Source: CAVWCW01 sp963753615
GTDB taxonomy: Bacteria > Pseudomonadota > Gammaproteobacteria > Chromatiales > Chromatiaceae
DNA length: 64,000 nt
Reading direction: 5' to 3'
Assembly (NCBI GenBank): GCA_963753615.1
Contig: CAVWCW010000003.1
Span: 62,001-126,000 of the forward strand
The translations under genes were made by a program, and so were the position numbers. This document shows, in pieces, positions 1 to 8,249 of this stretch; the stretch's first letter is position 1; each line of letters opens with the position of its first letter. Below the pieces are notes generated by a model. It was given only the letters and a program-made list of their open reading frames with translations, did no database searches and was not told where the DNA came from.

Positions 1-1
1 G

Positions 2-1858
2 AACCGGCAGGATCAGCGCGAGATCGAGACCGCTTTGCTCGGCGGTGGCCTCGATCTGCTCTATGTCGCCCCGGAGCGGTTGCTCAACGAGCGGACGCTT
101 GGACTGCTGGAGCGCGCCCGAATCGGCCTGTTCGCCATCGACGAGGCCCACTGCGTGTCCCAGTGGGGCCACGACTTTCGCCGCGATTACCAGCAGCTCT
201 CGGTGCTCCACCAGCGCTTCCCCCAAGTGCCGCGCATCGCCCTTACCGCCACCGCCGACCAGCGCACGCGGGGTGAGATCATCCAGCAACTCGACCTGGA
301 GCGGGCGGCGGTGTTCGTCAGCAGTTTCGACCGCCCCAATATCCGCTACGCCATTGCGGAGGGCCAGAATGCCCGCGACCAGCTGTGGCGCTTCCTCGAG
401 CGTGAGCATCCGGACGATGCCGGTATCGTCTACTGCCTGTCGCGCAAGAAGGTAGAGCAGGTAGCCGAATGGCTGAGCGCCAAGGGGCGCGAGGCCCTGC
501 CGTACCACGCCGGCCTGCGGGACCAGCTTCGCCAGCGCCACCAGGAACGCTTTCTACGCGAAGACGGGCTGATCATCGTCGCTACCATTGCCTTCGGGAT
601 GGGCATCGACAAACCGGATGTGCGCTTCGTCGCCCACCTCAACCTGCCCAAAAGCATCGAATCCTACTACCAGGAGACCGGCCGCGCTGGCCGCGATGGC
701 GAGCCCGCCAATGCCTGGATGGCCTACGGCCTGCAAGACGTGATCACCCTGCGCCAGATGCTACAAAGCGGCGATGCCGAGGAAGTGTACAAACGGGTCG
801 CGCAACAGAAGCTCGATGCCATGCTGGGGCTCTGCGAACTCACCGGCTGCCGCCGCCAGTCGCTGCTCGCCTACTTCGGCGAGCGTCTCGCCGAGCCTTG
901 CGGCAACTGCGACAACTGCTTACAGCCGCCACAAACCTGGGACGCTACCGAGGCGGCCCAGAAGGCTCTGTCCTGCGTCTACCGCAGCGGCCAGCGCTTC
1001 GGCGTCAACTACCTGATCGAGATCCTCAGCGGCAAGGACGACGAGCGCATCCGCCGCAATGGTCATGACCGGCTCAGCACCTTCGGTATCGGTACCGACC
1101 TCAGTACCGCGGAATGGCGCGGCGTGTTCCGCCAACTGCTGGCCCAAGGCTATCTGGACACCGACGCTGAAGGCTACGGGGCCCTGCGCCTGAGCGCCAA
1201 GTGCCGGCCCTTGTTGCGCGGAGAACAGCGCCTGCAACTGCGTCGCCAGCGCAAGCCCGCCAAGGTAGAACGCCAAGCCCGGCGCCAGCGCTCCGAGGCG
1301 CCGCGCCCCTGGGATCAGCCCTTGTTCGAGGCACTGCGCGAGCTGCGCTTGCGCCTGGCTCACGAACGCGGTGTCCCGCCCTATGTCATCTTCCATGACG
1401 CGAGCCTGCAGGAAATGGCCCGCCGGCGCCCTGTCAGCTCCGAGCAACTACTGGATATCAGCGGAGTGGGCGAAGGCAAGCTGGCCCGTTTCGGCCCGGC
1501 CTTTCTCGAAGAGATCGCCAAGCACCCGCGACCGGAGCTGTTGGACCAGCGCTTCAGCGACACAGTCAACGAAACCCTATACTTGCATCAGCAAGGCGCG
1601 GGCCCAGAATCCATCGCCCGAAGCCGCGACCTTCAAGTGAGCACCGTCTACGCCCATTTGGCGGAGGCCATCGAAGCCGGGCTGTTGTCGGCCCGCCATG
1701 TGCTGAGCCTGGAGGAAGACGAATACCAGCGCATTGCCGAGGCCATCGAGCAACTCGAAAGCTGCGAGCAGGCCGCCCTGAAACCCCTCTTCGAGGCCCT
1801 GGGCCAGGCCTATGACTTTGGTGTTCTGCGCTGCGTGGTCGCCGAAGTCTGCGGGTGA
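2..1858 (+). CDS. recQ: ATP-dependent DNA helicase RecQ (5' end missing)
   Basis: 3'-to-5' superfamily 2 DNA helicase acting in recombination and fork repair. The reading frame is open to the left edge, so the start codon and Walker A motif lie outside the window. Visible in order are the DEAH box (AIDEAHCVSQWGHDFR), TATAD motif III, motif IV (GIVYCLSRKK), motifs V-VI (FGMGIDKPDVRF, QETGRAGRDG), the RQC zinc site (CRRQSLLAYF then CGNCDNC), an HRDC domain around bases 1320-1520 and a C-terminal helix-turn-helix near 1560-1680. This is the full classical RecQ layout. It ends in TGA and is followed by a convergent gene with a family A repeat between them. The family assignment is very secure. 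Confidence 0.97.
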   Translation, partial: NRQDQREIETALLGGGLDLLYVAPERLLNERTLGLLERARIGLFAIDEAHCVSQWGHDFRRDYQQLSVLHQRFPQVPRIALTATADQRTRGEIIQQLDLERAAVFVSSFDRPNIRYAIAEGQNARDQLWRFLEREHPDDAGIVYCLSRKKVEQVAEWLSAKGREALPYHAGLRDQLRQRHQERFLREDGLIIVATIAFGMGIDKPDVRFVAHLNLPKSIESYYQETGRAGRDGEPANAWMAYGLQDVITLRQMLQSGDAEEVYKRVAQQKLDAMLGLCELTGCRRQSLLAYFGERLAEPCGNCDNCLQPPQTWDATEAAQKALSCVYRSGQRFGVNYLIEILSGKDDERIRRNGHDRLSTFGIGTDLSTAEWRGVFRQLLAQGYLDTDAEGYGALRLSAKCRPLLRGEQRLQLRRQRKPAKVERQARRQRSEAPRPWDQPLFEALRELRLRLAHERGVPPYVIFHDASLQEMARRRPVSSEQLLDISGVGEGKLARFGPAFLEEIAKHPRPELLDQRFSDTVNETLYLHQQGAGPESIARSRDLQVSTVYAHLAEAIEAGLLSARHVLSLEEDEYQRIAEAIEQLESCEQAALKPLFEALGQAYDFGVLRCVVAEVCG

Positions 1859-2011
1859 GCAGTTAAGGGAGGGGGAGGGGGCCGAGCCGAATCGCTCAAC
1901 CGGCATTTCTTCGGTCTCGCCCTGAACGACATCCCAGCGATTGCCAGTAACCCGGTCGCGTTCTCCCGGCCTCTCGGCGGCACCTGGCCCGCTGGGCGCG
2001 CCCGGTGCTGA

Positions 2012-2161
2012 CCGCAGCCGGGGCGTGCAGGAACCAGCCAGGGGTGCGATAGCCAGGCGGCGTTATACCGGTTGTTTCGCTGCAGACGCCTCCGCAGTCC
2101 TATTCAAGGTCCCGTATTTCCAGTCGCTTACGCGCAGCCGCCTGGCGGCCTGGTGAAACAT
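2012..2161 (-). repeat. Dispersed repeat family A, copy 1 (truncated)
   Basis: On the minus strand this stretch matches copies at 33421-33662 and 40104-40349 over about 150 bases: a GCCGCCAGGCGGC palindrome, AAGCGACTGGAAAT, GACCTTGAATAGGACTGCGG, then GCCTGGCTATCGCACCCCTG. Its right end GGTGAAACAT lies five bases before the TAA complement that ends the dehydrogenase gene, within the conserved string GGGTTA. The far half of the full-length element is missing here. It fills most of the gap between convergent recQ and the dehydrogenase; bases 1859-2011 show nothing else recognisable. Confidence 0.8.
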
Positions 2162-2166
2162 TCGGG

Positions 2167-3180
2167 TTAAAACCCTTCAAGGACGATCTTGCCGCGTGCC
2201 GAGCCGCTTTCGATCCGGGCATGGACCGCACGCAGCGTCGCGGCATCGATCTTTCCGGCAACTTCGGTAACGGTTGAACGGATTTTCCCGGCATCGACCA
2301 ATGCGGCGACTTCGTTCAACAGCTTGCCCTGTTCCGCGATATCCGGTGTACCAAAGAGTGAGCGAGTGAACATCAGCTCCCAATGAAGAGATACCGCTTT
2401 GAGTTTTAGCGGCCTGGCGTCCAGCTTTTCCGGATCATCGATCAAGCCAAAACGGCCCTGGGGTGCAATCAGTTCGACGATATCTGCGAAATGCTGATCC
2501 GTCTGCGTGGTTGAGAAGACAAACCCAGGCGCACCGAGACCCAGAGCTTCAACCTGCGGTGCCAATGGTTGGCGGTGGTCGATCACGTGGTGGGCGCCGC
2601 ATTCGCGCACCCAGTCCTGCGTTTCAGGGCGCGAGGCGGTGGCGATCACGGTCAGAGGGGTCAATGCCCGCAGGAGTTGGATGGTGATCGAACCGACACC
2701 GCCCGCACCTCCTATGACGACTATGATGTTGCCGCCCTGCGCGGTTGGGCGTTTGACACCGAGCCGGTCAAAAAGCATTTCCCAGGCGGTGATCGCCGTG
2801 AGCGGAAGTGCTGCGGCTTCTGCATTGCTCAAGCTGGCTGGCTTGCGGCCAACGATACGTTCATCTACCAGGTGGTATTCGCTGTTCGTGCCAGGTCGGT
2901 TAATGGCGCCGGCGTAATAAACCGCATCGCCCGGTTTGAATTCTTGCACCTCAGGTCCGACGGACTCGACAACGCCGGCGGCATCATAACCAAGGACTCC
3001 CCAACCATTCGGCTCAGGTTCCTGACGAACCCGCACTTTGGTGTCGACCGGATTAACCGACACAGCATTGATCTTGACGAGCAGATCGCGGCCTTCGGCA
3101 GTGGGTGTCTCAAGCGTGATGTCCTGCAAGGCATCTTCACGGTCAATGGGACCAGTCTGTTGGTAGGCTACGGCTTTCAT
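2167..3180 (-). CDS. Zinc-type alcohol dehydrogenase-like / NADPH:quinone reductase family protein
   Basis: Medium-chain dehydrogenase/reductase of 337 residues. The N-terminal GroES-like half (MKAVAYQQTGPI, then VNPVDTKVR and VLGYDAAGVVE) is followed by a Rossmann fold with the nucleotide-binding loop IGGAGGVGSI. It probably reduces a quinone or enone with NAD(P)H in the cytosol; the substrate cannot be read from the sequence. The ATG at 3180 is preferred over an upstream TTG at 3192 because GGAG sits six bases before it. The gene is convergent with recQ, and its TAA stop falls in the GGGTTA string at the end of a family A repeat. Family confidence is high, specific function low. Confidence 0.88.
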   Translation of the reverse strand: MKAVAYQQTGPIDREDALQDITLETPTAEGRDLLVKINAVSVNPVDTKVRVRQEPEPNGWGVLGYDAAGVVESVGPEVQEFKPGDAVYYAGAINRPGTNSEYHLVDERIVGRKPASLSNAEAAALPLTAITAWEMLFDRLGVKRPTAQGGNIIVVIGGAGGVGSITIQLLRALTPLTVIATASRPETQDWVRECGAHHVIDHRQPLAPQVEALGLGAPGFVFSTTQTDQHFADIVELIAPQGRFGLIDDPEKLDARPLKLKAVSLHWELMFTRSLFGTPDIAEQGKLLNEVAALVDAGKIRSTVTEVAGKIDAATLRAVHARIESGSARGKIVLEGF

Positions 3181-3243
3181 TAGCGGCTCCAATAGTGCTT
3201 AAGTCGATCTTTAACGGTCGCCTAACGGCAACGTAGCTACGGA

Positions 3244-3361
3244 AACGATTTAATCGCATTTCGCGCGCGGGTCAGGATGCCCCGCCATTTTCAGGCATGC
3301 AACCGCCTGGGAATGAAGGCTTTCGGAAACCGCGTTTTCGAAAGCCGTGCTGGAAAAAGCC
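3244..3361 (+). repeat. Double-hairpin repeat family B, copy 1
   Basis: Close match to 47134-47257 for roughly 115 bases. It contains two stems: CATTTTCAGG (3286-3295) with CCTGGGAATG (3306-3315), which pairs with two G-U wobbles, and GGCTTTCGGAAA (3318-3329) with TTTTCGAAAGCC (3335-3346). In the other copy the first stem is perfectly complementary, so the pairing is kept although the sequence differs. The left part GGAAACGATTTAATCGC resembles the terminal sequence GGGAAACGCTGATTAATCGC of copy 2. It is immediately followed by a transposase-like remnant, so it may be the end of an insertion element. Confidence 0.75.
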
Positions 3362-3578
3362 GACGTCCACCGGCCCGGTAGTCGCGCTCGAACGCTTCCC
3401 AGTCCAGCCCCACCAGCAGTTCGCGCACCTTCAATGCCGCCGTTTAGCCCGCGTTGTTCAGGTACTCGTCGAGCCGTACCTGATTGATCAGGATGGCCCG
3501 CGGGTCCGGGGCCACGAAAAACACCGCCCCTGCCGGCGGCTCGGGGATCGGCGCCGAGGCTTCGGTGAACAAGGGCAT
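3351..3578 (-). pseudogene. Transposase-like remnant (N-terminal fragment with internal stop)
   Basis: Reading leftward from an ATG at 3578, the frame gives MPLFTEASAPIP, FFVAPDPRAILINQVRLDEY and then an in-frame TAA at 3444-3446. The same frame continues as TAALKVRELLVGLDWEAF and ERDYRAGG before dissolving at the family B repeat near 3351. The pattern, an N-terminal segment with a 'LDWEAFERDYRAGGR'-like sentence, resembles the N-terminal region of IS5/IS1182-type transposases, but I could not confirm the family. The reading frame surviving past the stop shows this was once coding. It is clearly broken: nonsense mutation, missing catalytic domain, no right end. Alternative: a fragment of some other mobile-element protein. 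Confidence 0.5.
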
Positions 3579-3978
3579 CTGGTTGCTGGTGTCCAGGGTG
3601 CTGACGCGGCGTCGGAGGGACCTCGGGAGCATGACGGTTACCGGCGGCTGCTTGCGATGCGTAATTGTACCAGGGCTGATGGCCGATACCCCCCTTTTGC
3701 GACCGCCTCTCCAGGGGGAAGGTAGCGTATCGGCTCGCGATTCACGCATCAGAAGATCATCCCTCGCGGCTACACGAAAACGGTTGGGTTCCATGCAATT
3801 AGCGCCGCCCTGCTCAAGCCATCGCCCACAGATTCCGCCAACGAGCCAGAACATGGAGTGGCTTTTATCCCGGCACAGCCGCCTTTCAGGGTTTCGTCTT
3901 CTCAAGGCGGCAACGGGAGAAAAGCGGCTCGTGGATTCGAACCACGAGTACCGGGCGGCGCATCAAAAACCGGTGTGT
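3579..3978. other. Non-coding stretch with a T-arm-like hairpin
   Basis: No convincing gene. The only structured element is CTCGTGG (3928-3934), loop ATTCGAA, CCACGAG (3942-3948). Read on the minus strand it looks like a tRNA T-arm (CGTGG-TTCGAAT-CCACG), but no acceptor stem or anticodon arm can be folded around it. Short open frames here have poor codon use and no recognisable product. Confidence 0.5.
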
Positions 3979-4878
3979 TCACTCGGTAGATCGTTGCTTC
4001 CCGCTCCCAATATTCTCCAAACAGGCCCGCATCAACGCCTGCGCCGCATTCGATAGGGTGCGACCGCGGTGACGCACCAACCCCAGGTCTCGGCTCAGGG
4101 CCAAGCCTTCGATCCTAACAACGTCCAGGTCCTTCCCCAGCAAGGTGGCGGGCAGCAGGCTCCAACCGAGGCCGATCGAAACCAGCATGCGCAAGGTCTC
4201 CAGGTAATTGGTGGCTAGCCGAGCCTGCACCCGGGCGGCCTCGGGACCCAGGGCCTGTTCCAGGATTTGGCGGGTGTAGGTGCCTCGGGCCGGCAGGACC
4301 GCGGGATGGTCCAGCAATTGGTCGAGGGGGAGTTGGCCATGCCCGGCGAGGGGATGGTCCTTGGCGACGGCGATGTGCAGGGGGTCGGTCCAGACGCGAG
4401 TCAGCTCCAGATTGGGGCGGGGGGCGTTGGGCAGGGTGACGATAGCGAGATCCAGGCTGCCGTGTTCGACCTCGGCGCAGCCGCTCTCCGAGTCCAGAAA
4501 ACGGATGTCCAACTGCACCTGGGGGTGCTCCCGGTGGTAGTTGCGCAGCACCGGCGGTAGCCGGTGCAGACCGATATGGTGGCTGGTACCGATCGACAGC
4601 GGGCCGCTCACCTGCTGGGCCAGGTTGGCCAGGCTGCGGCGGATATCGTTACTCTGGTCGAGCAGCGCCTCGGCCTTGGGCAGCAGCATGCGTCCGGCCT
4701 CGGTGAGGCTGGTAAGGCGCCCGATGCGGTCGAACAGGCGCAGCCCCAGTTCCGACTCCAGAGCGGCGATGCGGCGACTGACCGCCGGCTGGGTAAGGTG
4801 CAGGCGTTCGGCGGCTACCGAAAAGGAGCTGTTGCGGGCGACCGCGACAAAGGCTTGTAGATTGTTGAGTTCGAGCAT
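3979..4878 (-). CDS. LysR-family transcriptional regulator, divergent from leuC
   Basis: Transcription factor of 299 residues, the usual LysR length. The N-terminal winged helix-turn-helix is plain (FSVAAERLHLTQPAVSRRIA, then LESELGLRLFDRIGR), followed by the linker helix and a periplasmic-binding-like effector domain. It is transcribed divergently from the leucine genes across an AT-rich gap holding an inverted repeat, the classic arrangement for a LysR protein controlling its neighbour and itself. Control of leuCDB is therefore inferred from position; the effector (perhaps isopropylmalate or a related acid) is not shown by sequence. The stop lies next to the non-coding stretch to its left. 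Confidence 0.9.
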   Translation of the reverse strand: MLELNNLQAFVAVARNSSFSVAAERLHLTQPAVSRRIAALESELGLRLFDRIGRLTSLTEAGRMLLPKAEALLDQSNDIRRSLANLAQQVSGPLSIGTSHHIGLHRLPPVLRNYHREHPQVQLDIRFLDSESGCAEVEHGSLDLAIVTLPNAPRPNLELTRVWTDPLHIAVAKDHPLAGHGQLPLDQLLDHPAVLPARGTYTRQILEQALGPEAARVQARLATNYLETLRMLVSIGLGWSLLPATLLGKDLDVVRIEGLALSRDLGLVRHRGRTLSNAAQALMRACLENIGSGKQRSTE

Positions 4879-4925
4879 GCGGAGCCGGCGTGCCAGTGCT
4901 ATCTATGCGGAATTGTAATCGATTA

Positions 4926-4951
4926 TATAATAAATATGAATTTGTATTATA
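4926..4951. promoter_or_regulatory. Candidate LysR operator in the lysR-leuC gap
   Basis: TATAATA (4926-4932) and TATTATA (4945-4951) form an exact 7-base inverted repeat with a 12-base spacer, in a strikingly AT-rich island within GC-rich DNA. It lies 48 bases before the lysR start and 63 bases before leuC. LysR regulators typically bind interrupted dyads in such divergent gaps. No promoter hexamers were assigned with confidence. Confidence 0.5.
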
Positions 4952-5014
4952 AGTAACCCCATCCTATCCTTGGGCCCACAAATCAACCCCCGGGCGGTGC
5001 CCACGGAGGCAAAC

Positions 5015-6423
5015 ATGAGCGCGAGAACCTTGTACGACAAACTCTGGGACCAGCATCTGGTGCGGGCCGACGCTGACGGCACCTCGCTGATCTACGTCGA
5101 CCGTCACCTGGTGCACGAGGTTACTTCGCCCCAGGCCTTCGAGGGTCTGCGGCTCGCCGGCCGCCAGCTCTGGCGCGCAGGGGCCAACCTGGCGACCCCG
5201 GACCACAACATCCCTACTGCCGATCGCGCCGCCGGCATCCAGGACCCGGTGTCCCGGTTGCAAGTGGAGACTCTGGACCGTAATTGCGTGGAATTCGGCA
5301 TCACCGAGTTTTCCATGGACGACCCGCGCCAGGGAATCGTCCACGTGATTGGTCCGGAGCAGGGGGTCACGCTGCCGGGCATGATGGTGGTATGCGGCGA
5401 TTCCCATACCTCCACCCACGGCGCCTTCGGGGCCCTGGCTTTCGGCATCGGCACCTCCGAGGTGGAGCACGTGCTGGCAACCCAGTGCCTGATGCAGAAG
5501 AAGTCCAAGACCATGCGGGTGCAGCGTCAACGGCGCGGTGGGGCCCGGCGTCACCGCCAAGGACGTCGTGCTGGCGATCATCGGCAAGATCGGCACCGCC
5601 GGCGGCACCGGTTATGTGATCGAGTACACCGGTGAGGCGATCCGCGACCTGTCGCATGGAGGGCCGGATGACGGTCTGCAACATGACCATCGAGGCCGGC
5701 GCCCGGGCCGGTATCGTGGCGGTGGACGACAAGACCATCGATTACGTCAAGGGCCGCCCGTATGCCCCAAGGCCGGAGCAATGGGAGCAGGCGGTGGCCG
5801 ACTGGCGAGACGCTGCACAGCGACGAGGGGGCTCGCTTCGACAAGGAGATCACGCATCGACGCCGCGACCATCAGGCCGCAGGTGACCTGGGGCACCTCG
5901 CCCGAGATGGTGGTGGCGGTGGACGGCCGGGTGCCCGATCCCGCTGCCGAGACCGATCCGGTACAGGGCCGACGGCATGCGCCGGGCGCTGGACTACATG
6001 GGTCTGGAAGCCGGCACGCCGATCCGCGATATCGCGGTGGACAAGGTGTTTATCGGCTCCTGCACCAACTCCCGGATCGAAGACCTGCGTGCCGCCGCTG
6101 AGGTGGCCAAAGGGCGCAAGGTGGCGGCAGACGTTCGCCTGGCGATGGTGGTGCCGGGTTCGGGCCTGGTAAAGCAACAGGCCGAGCAGGAGGGGCTGGA
6201 CCGGATCTTCCTGGAGGCGGGGTTCGAATGGCGTGACCCGGGCTGTTCAATGTGCCTGGCCATGAATGCCGATCGCCTGGAGCCCGGGGAGCGCTGTGCC
6301 TCCACTTCCAACCGCAATTTCGAGGGCCGCCAGGGCAAGGGCGGACGCACCCACCTGGTGAGCCCGGCCATGGCCGCGGCTGCCGCGGTAAGCGGGCACT
6401 TCACCGACCTGGAGGAACTCTGA
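5015..6423 (+). CDS. leuC: 3-isopropylmalate dehydratase large subunit (five +1 frameshifts as written)
   Basis: With LeuD it isomerises 2- to 3-isopropylmalate using a [4Fe-4S] cluster. ATG at 5015 follows GGAGG at 5005-5009. The cluster ligands are visible: SCTNSRIED, and GCSMCLAMN near the end. The frame is broken by five single extra bases, near 5525, 5655, 5809, 5855 and 5967. Removing them gives an uninterrupted 467-residue protein, the normal length, with conserved text across each junction (for example VNGAVGPGVTAKD, MEGRMTVCNM, LHSDEGARFDKEI). No other stop or gap is seen. Either a cluster of sequence errors or very recent decay. Its TGA overlaps the leuD start by one base. Confidence 0.92.
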
Positions 6424-7067
6424 TGGAAGCCTTCGCGACCTTTACCGGGGTGGTCGCGCCCCTGGACCGTTCCAATGTGGACACCGATGCGATCATCCCG
6501 AAGCAGTTTCTGAAGTCGATCCAGCGCAGCGGCTTCGGCCCCAACCTGTTCGACGAGTGGCGTTACCTGGATCACGGCGAGCCGGGCATGGATTGCTCAG
6601 ATCGGCCGCTGAACCCGGAGTTCGTGCTCAACGACCCGCGCTATGCGGGCGCACAGATTCTGCTCGCGCGGGAGAATTTCGGCTGCGGCTCGTCCCGGGA
6701 GCACGCCCCCTGGGCCCTCGAAGACTTCGGCATCCGGGTGATCATCGCGCCCAGCTTCGCCGACATCTTCTTCAACAACTGCTTCAAGAACGGCATTCTG
6801 CCGATCCAGTTGCCGGCGGCACAGGTGGATGCCCTGTTCGAGCAGGCCGGTGGAGCCGAGGCCCTGCGCCTGGAGGTCGATCTGGAGGGGCAGTCGATCC
6901 GCGGCGCAGCCGGTGGCGAGATTCCCTTCGAGGTAGACGCCTTCCGCAAGCACTGCCTGCTCAATGGCCTGGACGACATCGGTCTCACCCTGCAGCACGT
7001 GGACGCCATTCGCGCCTATGAAGCGCGCCGGCGAGCGAGCGCACCCTGGTTGTTCAACGACCTGTGA
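6423..7067 (+). CDS. leuD: 3-isopropylmalate dehydratase small subunit
   Basis: Swivelling partner of LeuC in leucine synthesis. The 214-residue product is the usual size and starts MEAFATFTGVVAPLDRSNVD. It carries the family's substrate-loop text NFGCGSSREHAPWAL and the ITPSFAD-like segment IIAPSFADIFFNNCFKNG. The frame is intact, unlike its partner leuC. It starts one base into the leuC stop (TGATG), indicating translational coupling. A 49-base gap with an AT-rich segment separates it from leuB. Confidence 0.97.
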   Translation: MEAFATFTGVVAPLDRSNVDTDAIIPKQFLKSIQRSGFGPNLFDEWRYLDHGEPGMDCSDRPLNPEFVLNDPRYAGAQILLARENFGCGSSREHAPWALEDFGIRVIIAPSFADIFFNNCFKNGILPIQLPAAQVDALFEQAGGAEALRLEVDLEGQSIRGAAGGEIPFEVDAFRKHCLLNGLDDIGLTLQHVDAIRAYEARRRASAPWLFNDL

Positions 7068-7116
7068 AGATCTTGAGGTTGTATCGCTAATAGTAAGATA
7101 AATAAGGTTCTTCATC

Positions 7117-8200
7117 ATGACAAAAAAAATCCTTATATTGCCCGGCGACGGCATCGGCAAGGAGATCGTCGCCGAGGCGATGAAGGTGTTGGAATGCCTG
7201 CGCAGCGACTTTGGCCTGGAAGCGGAGCTGGAGCAGGGGCTGGTGGGCGGCAGCGCCTACGATGCCACCGGCCATCCTTTGCCCGACGCCACCCTGGCCC
7301 AGGCGCGCGAGTCCGACGCCATCTTGCTGGGAGCGGTGGGCGGCCCCAAGTGGGAGCCTCTGGACATCTCGGTGCGGCCGGAAAAGGGCCTGCTCGGGTT
7401 GCGCGCGGGACTCGAGTTGTTCGCCAATCTTCGTCCGGCGTTGCTCTATCCCCAGCTGGCCGAGGCCTCTACTCTGAAGCCAGAACTCGTTGCCGGTCTC
7501 GACCTGATGATCGTGCGGGAACTTACCGGCGGCATCTACTTCGGCCAGCCCCGGGGCGTGCGCCAACTGGACAACGGTGAGCGCCAGGGTTTCAATACCC
7601 TGGTCTACAGCGAGTCCGAGATCGAGCGCATCGCCCGGGTCGCCTTCGATATCGCCCGTAAGCGCGGCAGCCGGGTCTGTTCGGTCGACAAGGCCAATGT
7701 GCTGGAGTGCACCGAACTATGGCGCGAGGTGGTCACCCGGGTCGGCCGGGACTACCCGGACGTGGAACTGAGCCACATGTACGTCGACAATGCCGCCATG
7801 CAGCTGGTGCGAGCCCCGAAACAGTTCGACGTCATGGTCACCGACCAATATGTTCGGCGACATCCTCTCCGACTGCGCCGCCATGCTCACCGGTTCGATC
7901 GGCATGTTGCCCTCGGCGTCTCTGGACGCAGACGGCCGGGGTATGTACGAGCCGATCCATGGCTCGGCCCCCGACATTGCGGGCAAGGGTGTGGCCAACC
8001 CTCTGGCCACCATCCTGTCGCTGGCCATGATGCTGCGCTACTCCCTCGATCAGGCGGAACTGGCCGGACGTATCGAGCAGGCGGTGAACCAGGCCCTCGA
8101 CAGTGGGCTGCGCACTCCGGATATCCACTCCGAAGGCTGTCGGCAGGTCGGCACGGCGGAGATGGGCGACGCGGTGGTGGCGGCTCTGCGCGGTGCCTGA
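7117..8200 (+). CDS. leuB: 3-isopropylmalate dehydrogenase (one +1 frameshift as written)
   Basis: NAD-dependent oxidative decarboxylation of 3-isopropylmalate to 2-oxoisocaproate. The start MTKKILILPGDGIGKEIV is typical. ELTGGIYFGQPRG and SVDKANVLECTELWR carry known substrate and NAD contacts. One extra C at about 7846 shifts the frame within the sequence VTD-NMFGDILSDCAAML. After it the reading resumes with GSIGMLPSASLD and HGSAPDIAGKGVANP to the TGA at 8200. Removing the base gives 360 residues, the normal length. The extra base is the same kind of change as in leuC. Third gene of the leu cluster, followed by asd after 49 bases. Confidence 0.93.
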
Positions 8201-8249
8201 GCGGGGCCGACGAAGTTTATTTTTGTTGTAAGAAATAATAGGTAACCAA

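Noticed and set aside
3444..3905. Protein-coding gene of 153 residues on the minus strand
   Set aside because: Only the last about 45 residues look like a protein. The upstream part has poor composition and no start context; it is treated as a remnant beginning at 3578.
3910..4020. Complete tRNA gene on the minus strand
   Set aside because: Only a T-arm-like hairpin is found; no matching acceptor, D or anticodon stems could be folded, and part of the span is the end of the LysR gene.
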